Below, piece by piece: positions 1 to 6,138 of a stretch of DNA of 6,803 bases. Made by a program: the position numbers and the translations under genes. Position 1 is the stretch's first letter. Each line of letters opens with the position of its first letter. The stretch is taken from assembly GCA_001725215.1 (NCBI GenBank), contig MEFT01000084.1, positions 1 to 6,803 of the forward strand, written 5' to 3'. Below the pieces are notes generated by a model. The model made no database searches and was not told the DNA's origin. It worked only from the letters and a program-made list of their open reading frames with translations. This DNA is from Clostridium sp. SCN 57-10 (GTDB lineage: Bacteria > Bacillota > Clostridia > Oscillospirales > Butyricicoccaceae).

Positions 1-267
1 AACCCGAGCGCAGAAATCGAAATCCAGCAGAGCGACTCGGCGACCGGCATGAACTCCGCCATCGAAGGCATCTGCGACATCGGCATGGCGTCGCGCAACC
101 TCAAGGACAGTGAGGTTTCCGCAGGCCTGGAGGCGACCGTCATCGCGATGGACGGCATCGCAGTCATCGTGAACCACAATAATACGACAGACGCTCTCAC
201 TGCCGAGCAAGTCAAGGCGATCTACACCGGCGAGACAACCACCTGGGGAGAAGCTGCGGTCCGCTGA
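1..267 (+). CDS. pstS: Phosphate ABC transporter substrate-binding protein PstS, 3' end only
   Basis: This is the C-terminal 88 residues of PstS, the extracytoplasmic lipoprotein that captures inorganic phosphate for the PstCAB importer; the start is outside the window. Visible hallmarks are QQSDSATGMNSAIEG (fragment residues 9-23) and CDIGMASR (25-32), which correspond to the Ser- and Asp-containing phosphate-contacting loops of PstS. They are followed by VIAMDGIAVIVN and by QVKAIYTGETTTW near the end. In canonical PstS these segments lie in the first half and are followed by a GSGT-type loop and a second lobe, but here the frame stops at TGA (265-267), with TAG directly after it. Many clostridial PstS proteins, as I recall them, carry the GSGTR part first and end just after this IYTGE...W segment, so the stop may be natural. 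The alternative is truncation. The pst context makes the identity secure. Confidence 0.88.
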   Translation, partial: NPSAEIEIQQSDSATGMNSAIEGICDIGMASRNLKDSEVSAGLEATVIAMDGIAVIVNHNNTTDALTAEQVKAIYTGETTTWGEAAVR

Positions 268-395
268 TAGCGGCCGCAGCCTTTGCGGCGTGTTCATATA
301 TAGCAACTTGCCGGTAACATAGGTGCCGGCAAGTTGCCTCGATCTGCACTCAGAAAAACGCGGATCGAGGCGCGAAGGAACTGTATCTCCTTCGC
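253..395 (+). promoter_or_regulatory. Array of intercistronic stem-loops between pstS and pstC
   Basis: Four hairpins can be drawn in a row. (1) Arms 253-264 and 270-280 form 11 pairs with one bulged T at 260, and the pstS stop sits in the loop. (2) Arms 303-314 and 326-337 are a perfect 12-bp repeat (gcaacttgccgg) with an 11-nt loop. (3) Arms 337-347 and 360-370 form 11 pairs including one G-U. (4) Arms 372-379 and 388-395 (gcgaagga) form 8 pairs. A smaller hairpin at 273-289 competes with the first. None is followed by a T-run, so these are not standard intrinsic terminators. By analogy with other transport operons, they could protect the 3' end of pstS mRNA and lower expression of the membrane genes relative to the binding protein; that role is inferred. 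Confidence 0.7.
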
Positions 396-408
396 AGACT
401 GGAGGTAT
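383..408 (+). promoter_or_regulatory. pstC ribosome-binding site with possible sequestering pairing
   Basis: GGAGG at 401-405 lies 4 nt before the ATG at 410 and sets the pstC start. The stretch 383-390 (gtatctcc) can pair with 401-408 (ggaggtat) in 8 pairs, two of them G-U, which would bury the Shine-Dalgarno sequence. This pairing uses bases 388-390, which also belong to the right arm of the 372-395 hairpin, so the two folds exclude each other. The 372-395 hairpin looks the more stable and would leave the site free. Whether a switch really operates is unknown. Confidence 0.4.
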
Positions 409-409
409 T

Positions 410-1261
410 ATGAAAAATATTCAGGAGCGGCTGATGCACGGTGTGTTCCTTGCGGCTTCATGCGTATCCATTTTAGGCGTTGCACTCATCTGCCTGTTTC
501 TCTTTATCAACGGGGTGCCCGCGATGGGCAAAATCGGAGTCTTCTCTTTCTTGCTCGGCAAAAACTGGGCGCCGAGCAGCGACGTATACGGCATTCTCCC
601 AATGATCCTCGGCAGCCTTTACGTCACGGCGGGCGCTGTTTTGATCGGCGTTCCCATCGGCATTTTGACCTCTATTTTTCTCTCGCACTTCTGCCCTGCG
701 CGGCTTTACCGCGTTCTCAAGCCTGCCGTTGAGCTGCTGGCGGGCATCCCATCAGTCGTTTACGGCTTTTTCGGCCTTGTCGTGCTCGTGCCCTTTGTGC
801 GCACCACGTTCGGCGGCAGCGGAAGCAGTATGTTCACCGCTTCGCTGCTGCTCGGCGTGATGATTCTGCCAACCATCATCGGCGTGAGCGAGGCGGCGCT
901 GCGCGCCGTGCCGCACAGCTATTACGAAGGCGCGCTCGCGCTTGGCGCGAGCCATGAAAAAAGCGTGTTTTTCACCGTACTGCCCGCAGCACGTTCAGGC
1001 ATCCTCGCGGGTGTGGTGCTTGGTGTGGGCCGCGCGATCGGCGAAACGATGGCCGTAATCATGGTGGCCGGCAACCAGGCCCGCATGCCCGTTGGGCTGT
1101 TTAAGGGTGTGCGCACCATGACGGCCAACATCGTCATCGAAATGGGCTACGCCGCCGATCTGCACCGTGAGGCGTTGATCTCCACTGCCGTGGTGCTGTT
1201 TGTATTCATCCTTATCATCAACCTGCTGTTTTCGGTGCTGAAAAGGAGGATGCCGTCATGA
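410..1261 (+). CDS. pstC: Phosphate ABC transporter permease PstC
   Basis: PstC is one of the two membrane permeases that form the phosphate channel with PstA. The ATG at 410 is chosen because GGAGG (401-405) lies 4 nt upstream; the frame is open further back, but that stretch lies in the hairpin array and does not look like protein. The 283-residue product has about six hydrophobic segments (roughly 11-34, 62-93, 108-130, 141-162, 196-221 and 256-277). Family marks are AGIPSVVYGFFGL (111-123), the EAA-type cytoplasmic loop that docks on PstB (EGALALGA at 173-180 through LPAARSGILAG at 191-201) and GRAIGETMAV (207-216). The length is slightly short but usual for Gram-positive PstC. Its stop overlaps the pstA start by 4 nt (ATGA), suggesting coupled translation. 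Confidence 0.97.
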   Translation: MKNIQERLMHGVFLAASCVSILGVALICLFLFINGVPAMGKIGVFSFLLGKNWAPSSDVYGILPMILGSLYVTAGAVLIGVPIGILTSIFLSHFCPARLYRVLKPAVELLAGIPSVVYGFFGLVVLVPFVRTTFGGSGSSMFTASLLLGVMILPTIIGVSEAALRAVPHSYYEGALALGASHEKSVFFTVLPAARSGILAGVVLGVGRAIGETMAVIMVAGNQARMPVGLFKGVRTMTANIVIEMGYAADLHREALISTAVVLFVFILIINLLFSVLKRRMPS

Positions 1262-2115
1262 CCGCTGCCCGTATCCGCCAAAAGCTGCGCGTTTATCGAA
1301 AAAGTCCTCTTTCGCTTGTACTTTTTCTGCTTGTTTCGTTTGCGGCGCTGCTCACCGTCGGTTCTCTGCTCTTTCTGATCGGCTACATTCTCGTGATGGG
1401 CGTGCCCTATCTGAGCACCTCTCTGTTCGCGCTGCACTATACGTCGGAAAACGTATCCCTGCTGCCCGCGATGCTTAACACACTGAGCATGACGCTTCTC
1501 GCGCTGCTGCTTGCGGTGCCCGTCGGCATCTCCTCGGCCATCTGGCTGGCGGAATACGCGCGGCGCGGAAACCGGCTGGTCGGCATAGTCCGAGTGACGG
1601 CCGAAACGCTTTCCGGCATCCCCTCCATTGTATACGGCCTGTTCGGCCTGCTGTTTTTCGTCAGCGCGCTCGGCTGGGGCTATTCCATGCTTGCCGGTGC
1701 GTTCACGCTTGCGCTTATGATTCTCCCGCTTATCATGCGTACAACGGAGGAGGCCTTGCAGGCCGTGCCCGACATTTACCGCGAGGGCAGCTACGGTCTG
1801 GGAGCCGGGCGGCTGCGCACCGTGTTTAAAATTGTACTGCCCGCGGCCATCCCCGGTATTCTGGCAGGCGTGATCCTCTCCGTGGGGCGCATCGTCGGCG
1901 AAACAGCCGCCCTCATCTACACCGCGGGTACCGTGGCGCAGGTTGCGGGCAGTCTTCTTTCCTCGGGACGCACCCTTTCGGTCCATATGTACGCGCTTTC
2001 AAGCGAGGGGCTACACATCCATGAAACCTATGCCACTGCAGTGGTACTGCTCATCATTGTAACCGTCATCAACCGGCTTTCGGCTTTTATCGCGAAAAAG
2101 CTGTCGAAGGGATAA
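1258..2115 (+). CDS. pstA: Phosphate ABC transporter permease PstA
   Basis: PstA is the second channel-forming permease of the phosphate importer and partners PstC in the cytoplasmic membrane. The ATG at 1258 overlaps the pstC stop and has AAGGAGG (1243-1249) 8 nt before it. The 285-residue product starts with a basic cytoplasmic tail (RIRQKLRVYRK), then has about six membrane segments (roughly 20-47, 68-97, 120-140, 144-162, 195-224 and 258-276). The family marks are SGIPSIVYGLFGLLFF (119-134), the EAA loop (EGSYGLGA at 177-184 through LPAAIPGILAG at 194-204) and GRIVGETAALIYTAG (210-224), the last being typical of PstA rather than PstC. It ends KKLSKG with TAA, 4 nt before pstB. Nothing looks damaged. 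Confidence 0.97.
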   Translation: MTAARIRQKLRVYRKSPLSLVLFLLVSFAALLTVGSLLFLIGYILVMGVPYLSTSLFALHYTSENVSLLPAMLNTLSMTLLALLLAVPVGISSAIWLAEYARRGNRLVGIVRVTAETLSGIPSIVYGLFGLLFFVSALGWGYSMLAGAFTLALMILPLIMRTTEEALQAVPDIYREGSYGLGAGRLRTVFKIVLPAAIPGILAGVILSVGRIVGETAALIYTAGTVAQVAGSLLSSGRTLSVHMYALSSEGLHIHETYATAVVLLIIVTVINRLSAFIAKKLSKG

Positions 2116-2119
2116 AGAT

Positions 2120-2869
2120 ATGAATAAAATCGAAGTCACGGATTTGAATTTGTTTTACAGAGATTTTCAGGCGCTCAAGCGCGTCAACCTCTCGCTCGGG
2201 GCGCAGGAAATCACGGCCCTGATCGGCCCCTCCGGCTGCGGAAAATCTACGCTTCTCAAAACGCTCAACCGCATGAACGACCTTGTAGAAGGCTGCCGCA
2301 TTGAGGGTAAGGTACTGCTTGACGGAGAGGATATCTACGGCAGCATGGACGTGAATCTTCTGCGCAAGCGCGTCGGCATGGTGTTTCAAAAGCCGAACCC
2401 CTTCCCCATGAGCATCTACGATAATATTGCCTACGGTCCGCGCACCCACGGCGTGCGCTCACGCGCCATGCTTGACGAAACGGTAGAGCGTTCTTTGCGC
2501 TCCGCCGCCATTTGGGACGAAGTCAAGGACAGACTGAAAAAAAGCGCGCTCGGCCTTTCGGGTGGGCAGCAGCAGCGCCTGTGCATCGCCCGCGCTCTCG
2601 CCGTTGAGCCCGAGGTTCTGCTCATGGATGAGCCGACAAGCGCGCTAGACCCTATTTCGACCTCTAAAATAGAAGATCTTGCCGTTGAGCTGCGCACGCA
2701 GTATACTATAGTTATCGTAACGCACAACATGCAGCAGGCCGCGCGCATTTCCGATAAATCCGCATTTTTCCTGCATGGCGAGATGGTCGAATACGCGGAA
2801 ACCGAAAAGCTTTTCTCCGTGCCGGTGGATAAGCGCACGGAAGATTACATTACGGGGAGGTTCGGATAA
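2120..2869 (+). CDS. pstB: Phosphate ABC transporter ATP-binding protein PstB
   Basis: PstB is the cytoplasmic ATPase whose dimer drives phosphate import through PstCA. All nucleotide-binding parts are present in 249 residues, the usual length: Walker A GPSGCGKST (36-44), Q-loop Q90 in the PstB-type string GMVFQKPNPFPMSIYDNIAYG (86-106), ABC signature LSGGQQQR (146-153), Walker B VLLMDEP (166-172), D-loop SALD (174-177) and switch histidine H202. The string LLKTLNRMNDL (45-55) is also typical of PstB. The ATG at 2120 is preceded by a modest AAGGGA (2107-2112) inside the end of pstA, so translation may depend partly on ribosomes finishing pstA. The stop overlaps the phoU start by 1 nt (TAATG). 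Confidence 0.98.
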   Translation: MNKIEVTDLNLFYRDFQALKRVNLSLGAQEITALIGPSGCGKSTLLKTLNRMNDLVEGCRIEGKVLLDGEDIYGSMDVNLLRKRVGMVFQKPNPFPMSIYDNIAYGPRTHGVRSRAMLDETVERSLRSAAIWDEVKDRLKKSALGLSGGQQQRLCIARALAVEPEVLLMDEPTSALDPISTSKIEDLAVELRTQYTIVIVTHNMQQAARISDKSAFFLHGEMVEYAETEKLFSVPVDKRTEDYITGRFG

Positions 2870-3522
2870 TGAGAAACCGATTTGACGAACAGCTTGATTT
2901 GCTTAACACGGAGCTGATTGAAATGGGCGCGCTGTGCGAACGCGCAATTTCAACCTCCATCGAGGCCCTGCTCAAAGGTGATCTGTCCCTTGCCGAACAG
3001 GCGGTGCGCATGGACGATGTAATCGACCAAAAAGAGCGCGACATCGAGAGCCTGTGCCTTAAGCTTTTGCTTCAGCAGCAGCCCGTCGCGCGGGACCTTC
3101 GCCTCATTTCGGCTGCGCTGAAAATGATTACCGACATGGAGCGAATCGGCGACCAGGCGGCCGACATTGCGGAAATCGTGCTGCTTGCCAACGTCACGGC
3201 GGACGACGATACGCTGCACCTTGGCGATATGGCGCGTGCCACCATCAAAATGGTAACCGACAGCATCGATGCCTTCGTCGGGCGCAACCTCGCACTCGCG
3301 TGCGACGTCATCGCCTATGACGACGTGGTTGACGACCTGTTCAACCAGGTAAAAAGTGAGCTGATCCACTTTATCGCCAAATCGCCCGATAAGGGCGAAT
3401 ACGCCGTAGACCTCATGATGATTGCCAAGTATTTTGAGCGCATCGGCGACCATGCGGTCAATGTCGCCGAATGGGTCGAGTTTGCGATTACAGGCAAGCA
3501 CAAGGGAGGGAATGTGCTTTGA
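2869..3522 (+). CDS. phoU: Phosphate signalling regulator PhoU
   Basis: PhoU is a cytoplasmic all-helical protein that transmits the state of the Pst transporter to the PhoR kinase and restrains it, and the transporter, when phosphate is plentiful. The 217-residue product shows the two tandem PhoU repeats of three helices each. The two metal-binding E/D-rich motifs are DMERIGDQAADIAE (89-102) and YFERIGDHAVNVAEWVEF (188-205). It also has RDLRLISAALKMITDMER (75-92), typical of the first repeat. The ATG at 2869 shares one base with the pstB stop and has GGGGAGG (2854-2860) 8 nt upstream. Its position between pstB and the two-component pair fits its linking role. The last codons contain the ribosome site of the next gene, which overlaps it by 4 nt. 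Confidence 0.97.
   Translation: MRNRFDEQLDLLNTELIEMGALCERAISTSIEALLKGDLSLAEQAVRMDDVIDQKERDIESLCLKLLLQQQPVARDLRLISAALKMITDMERIGDQAADIAEIVLLANVTADDDTLHLGDMARATIKMVTDSIDAFVGRNLALACDVIAYDDVVDDLFNQVKSELIHFIAKSPDKGEYAVDLMMIAKYFERIGDHAVNVAEWVEFAITGKHKGGNVL
3502..3521 (+). promoter_or_regulatory. Ribosome-binding site and TTG start of the response regulator
   Basis: AAGGGAGGG at 3502-3510 is followed, after 8 nt, by TTG at 3519-3521. From there the protein reads MIFCVEDD, placing the acidic pocket at residues 6-8 as is normal for receiver domains. The nearest in-frame ATG (3471) would add 16 residues encoded inside phoU and has no comparable ribosome site. The TTG overlaps the phoU TGA (TTGA). Confidence 0.85.
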
Positions 3523-4190
3523 TTTTCTGCGTGGAGGATGACGCAAGCATCCGAGAGCTCGTTGTGTATACGCTTCAGAGCACCGGATTTGCGGCACGGG
3601 GTCTTGCCGACGGCCGTGAGCTGCTGCGTGCGCTTGACGAAGAGCCGCCCGATCTCGTGCTGCTCGACATCATGCTGCCCGGCGAAGACGGTATCTCCCT
3701 GCTCAAAAAGCTGAAGGCATCTTTCCAGCTCAAGCATATCCCCGTCATCATGCTGACGGCACGGGGCACGGAGTATGATAAGGTTGTGGGGCTTGACGCC
3801 GGAGCGGACGATTATATCGCAAAGCCGTTCGGCATGATGGAGCTCATCTCCCGTGTCAAGGCCGTGTTGCGGCGCGCCATGCCGCAGCCCTCACAGCTTC
3901 GCTTGCAGGTCGGGCCCGTCGAGCTAGACTGCGCGCGACACGCGGTGCTTGTAAGCGGCGCTGCGGTAGAACTGACGCGCAAAGAATTTGACCTTTTGCT
4001 CCAGCTGATGCAAAGCGCCGGCAGCGTTCTCACGCGGGATCTGCTGCTCGAAACGGTCTGGGGCTATGATTTCGGCGGAGAGACGCGCACGGTGGACGTG
4101 CACATACGCACGCTGCGCCAAAAGCTGGGCGATGGCGGTGCTTGCATCGAAACAGTGCGCGGCTTCGGCTACCGCTTTCGAGGTGACTGA
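3519..4190 (+). CDS. phoP: PhoP/PhoB-type response regulator (OmpR family)
   Basis: This is the DNA-binding partner of the kinase encoded next: when phosphorylated it should bind Pho-box repeats and turn on phosphate-starvation genes. The receiver domain (about 1-118) has the acidic pocket E6-D7-D8, phospho-acceptor D50 in LVLLDIMLPGEDG (46-58), T80 in VIMLTARG and K102 in DDYIAKPF. A winged-helix output domain follows (about 127-221), with ELTRKEFDLLLQLM (151-164), the recognition-helix stretch TRTVDVHIRTLRQKLG (189-204) and GFGYRF (215-220). The product is 223 residues if the TTG at 3519 is used. Assignment to the phosphate system rests on position after phoU and beside a PhoR-like kinase; sequence alone says only OmpR/PhoB family, and the symbol phoB is equally used. 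Its TGA overlaps the kinase ATG by 1 nt. Confidence 0.92.
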   Translation: MIFCVEDDASIRELVVYTLQSTGFAARGLADGRELLRALDEEPPDLVLLDIMLPGEDGISLLKKLKASFQLKHIPVIMLTARGTEYDKVVGLDAGADDYIAKPFGMMELISRVKAVLRRAMPQPSQLRLQVGPVELDCARHAVLVSGAAVELTRKEFDLLLQLMQSAGSVLTRDLLLETVWGYDFGGETRTVDVHIRTLRQKLGDGGACIETVRGFGYRFRGD

Positions 4191-5857
4191 TGATGAAGCG
4201 ACGTATTTATTTAAGCATGTGCGCGCTCTCGCTCTGCACCGTTTTGCTGACCGCCACGCTCATCGCCGGTGTGATTTACGTACGTTTTTACGAGAGCATG
4301 AAGCAGGGCGTGCGCAATGAGGCGCACTATATTGCTTCCGCGCTTAACCTGACCGGCGACCGCTATCTGCTCGCCAAACGAAACGCCGCCGATACGAGCC
4401 GCCTCACGCTTGTCATGCCGGATGGCTCTGTGGTCTTTGACAGCGCGGAAGACCCCACCCGCATGGAAAACCATCTCCACCGCAGCGAGATCGACGCGGC
4501 GTTGCGCACAGGCAACGGCGAAGCCTCCCGCCTCTCACAGACATTTGGCGTGACGACGTTTTATTACGCGCTTCGCCTGAACGACGGCCGCATACTGCGC
4601 GTGTCCGACACGGCGGACAGCGTTTACACATGGGTGCTGCGCACGCTACCCTATATGCTGCTCGCGGTGCTTGCCGTCTTCCTGGTGTCGACGATTGCCG
4701 CCGCGCGGCAAACCAAAAGCATTGTAACGCCGATCAACGCGCTCAATCTTGATGACCCGCTGTCCAACGTCGTCTACGAGGAGCTAAGCCCTCTGCTCGT
4801 GCGCATTTCCAAGCAAAAGGCGCAGATTGACGGGCAGATGCGTGAGCTCTTGAAAAAGCAGGATGAATTTTCGGCTATTACGGGCAGCATGAACGAAGGG
4901 CTTGCCGTGCTCAACGCAAAGCTGCAAATCCTATCCATCAACCAAAGCGCGCTGCGCTTTTTCGGCCTGCCGCTTGACGACTGGCGCGGTCGACACATCC
5001 TTGCAACAAACCGCAGCGCCGCGCTGCAAAACGCGGTTGAGCAAGCGGCGCGCGGCGAGCCGCAAGCGGCTCAGCTTTCGCTTAGCGGCCGCCATTATCA
5101 GCTTTTCGCAAGTCCGGTCAAATCGGGTGACGTCATCAGCGGCCTTGTGCTTTTGCTGCACGACGTAACCGTGCGGCATGAGGCCGAGCAGCTGCGTCGC
5201 GAGTTCTCCGCCAACGTTTCACACGAGCTCAAAACACCCCTGACCTCTATTTCCGGCTATGCCGAAATCATTCAAAACGGCTTGGTCAAGCCTGCGGATA
5301 TCCCCGTTTTTGCAGAGCGCATTCGCACAGAGGCAACGCGTCTTGTTGCGCTGATTGAAGATATCATCAAACTATCGAGTCTTGACGAAGGACGCCCGGG
5401 CGTTCCCAACGAACCGGTTGATCTGCTTGCGCTCTCGCAGCAGATTGTGCAGCGATATGTTTCTTTGGCCGCCGAAAAAGGCGTATCCGTTTCGGTATGC
5501 GGCGAAAGCACGGTGATAGACGGGGCGCGTCCGGTGCTTGACGAAATGATATCCAATCTTTTGCTCAACGCCATCAAGTATAACCGCGAGCAAGGCAGCG
5601 TGGAAATTTCGCTGTCCCGCTCGCCCACGCAGGCGGTGCTCGCCGTTTCCGACACCGGAATCGGCATCCCCCGCGAGCATCAGGCGCGCGTGTTTGAGCG
5701 TTTTTACCGCGTGGACAAAAGCCATTCCCGCGACACGGGCGGCACGGGTCTGGGGCTTTCGATCGTCAAGCACGGCGCACTCTGCCACGGCGCAACCGTC
5801 GAGCTTAGCAGCGAGCCGGGGCGCGGCACAACGGTGCGCATCGTTTTTCCCCTCTAA
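4190..5857 (+). CDS. phoR: PhoR-type sensor histidine kinase
   Basis: This membrane histidine kinase should phosphorylate the preceding regulator in low phosphate and dephosphorylate it otherwise. In 555 residues: membrane segment 1 (about 6-30), an extracytoplasmic region of about 115 residues (31-147), membrane segment 2 (about 148-170), a short linker (VTPINALNLDDP, 179-190) instead of a clear full HAMP, a coiled stretch to about 225, and a PAS domain (about 226-330). The dimerisation and phosphotransfer domain has H345 in FSANVSHELKTP (339-350), with E346-x-x-T349 as a likely phosphatase motif. The ATPase domain has the N box around N460, G1 DTGIGIP (488-494), F box FERFYRVDK (502-510) and G2 GGTGLGLSIVKH (517-528). 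GAGGTGA (4180-4186) can serve ATG 4190 or the next codon, ATG 4193; they differ by one residue. PhoU is known to act on the PAS domain of PhoR elsewhere, which fits this layout. Confidence 0.94.
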   Translation: MMKRRIYLSMCALSLCTVLLTATLIAGVIYVRFYESMKQGVRNEAHYIASALNLTGDRYLLAKRNAADTSRLTLVMPDGSVVFDSAEDPTRMENHLHRSEIDAALRTGNGEASRLSQTFGVTTFYYALRLNDGRILRVSDTADSVYTWVLRTLPYMLLAVLAVFLVSTIAAARQTKSIVTPINALNLDDPLSNVVYEELSPLLVRISKQKAQIDGQMRELLKKQDEFSAITGSMNEGLAVLNAKLQILSINQSALRFFGLPLDDWRGRHILATNRSAALQNAVEQAARGEPQAAQLSLSGRHYQLFASPVKSGDVISGLVLLLHDVTVRHEAEQLRREFSANVSHELKTPLTSISGYAEIIQNGLVKPADIPVFAERIRTEATRLVALIEDIIKLSSLDEGRPGVPNEPVDLLALSQQIVQRYVSLAAEKGVSVSVCGESTVIDGARPVLDEMISNLLLNAIKYNREQGSVEISLSRSPTQAVLAVSDTGIGIPREHQARVFERFYRVDKSHSRDTGGTGLGLSIVKHGALCHGATVELSSEPGRGTTVRIVFPL

Positions 5858-5862
5858 GCAAA

Positions 5863-5912
5863 AAGCAGCCGGGCAACACAAGTGGATGTTGCCCGGCTGC
5901 TTATTCTTATAT
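5863..5912. terminator. Bidirectional intrinsic terminator between convergent genes
   Basis: Arms 5863-5878 and 5887-5902 (aagcagccgggcaaca and its complement) form a perfect 16-bp stem with an 8-nt loop, starting 5 nt after the kinase stop. On the + strand the stem is followed by a T-rich stretch (ttattcttat). On the - strand it runs into T5 (complement of 5860-5864). It can therefore end the pst-pho operon and the convergent gene. The 92 nt between the stem and the open frame at 5995 show no further gene or clear signal. Confidence 0.92.
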
Positions 5913-5994
5913 CAAAATCACTCTGCCGCGTCCGAGATACGTGAAACGGAATAATGGCACTTTTGAAGACATTTTTCCGCGCACCACGCAGCCT

Positions 5995-6138
5995 TTACAG
6001 CTCTGCGCTAAACATATATGCCGTGCTGGGCTTGTCGTACCCGTCAAGAAAAACCTCAGCAGTCCAATACTGAAACGGATACGGAATGTTTACGCCCTGC
6101 CCAAGCAGAATGTTTCGGGTTACATCGTTCAGCGCATC
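5995..6138 (-). pseudogene. Stranded 3' end of the interrupted - strand gene
   Basis: Directly after the TGA at 6139-6141 the same frame stays open for 47 codons and ends in TAA (5995-5997). The translation looks like genuine protein: DALNDVTRNILLGQGVNIPY, then PFQYWTAEVFLDGYDKPSTA, then YMFSAEL. WTAEVF followed by a short aromatic-rich tail is the kind of ending seen in GyrI-like effector-binding domains. No start codon with a ribosome site makes this a separate gene, so it is best read as the displaced C-terminus of the upstream frame. A change of one base in the TGA (for example CGA or TGG to TGA) would explain the break. Confidence 0.65.

Noticed and set aside
303..337. Intrinsic terminator after pstS
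   Set aside because: The 12-bp stem is strong but is followed by ctcgatctgc with no T-run, and the downstream genes belong to the same operon, so a classical terminator call is not supported.
323..409. N-terminal extension of PstC from the ATG at 323
   Set aside because: The extra 29 residues come from the hairpin array, are hydrophilic and unlike PstC, and the GGAGG-supported ATG at 410 gives a normal N-terminus.
1147..1986. Long - strand open frame (279 codons) opposite pstC and pstA
   Set aside because: It lies wholly antisense to well-conserved permease genes, its translation is rich in Arg, Gln, Gly and His without domain features, and no ribosome site fits; it is a by-product of GC-rich codon use.
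2950..3597. Long - strand open frame (215 codons) opposite phoU and the regulator
   Set aside because: It is antisense to two confident genes and has no recognisable motif or ribosome site.
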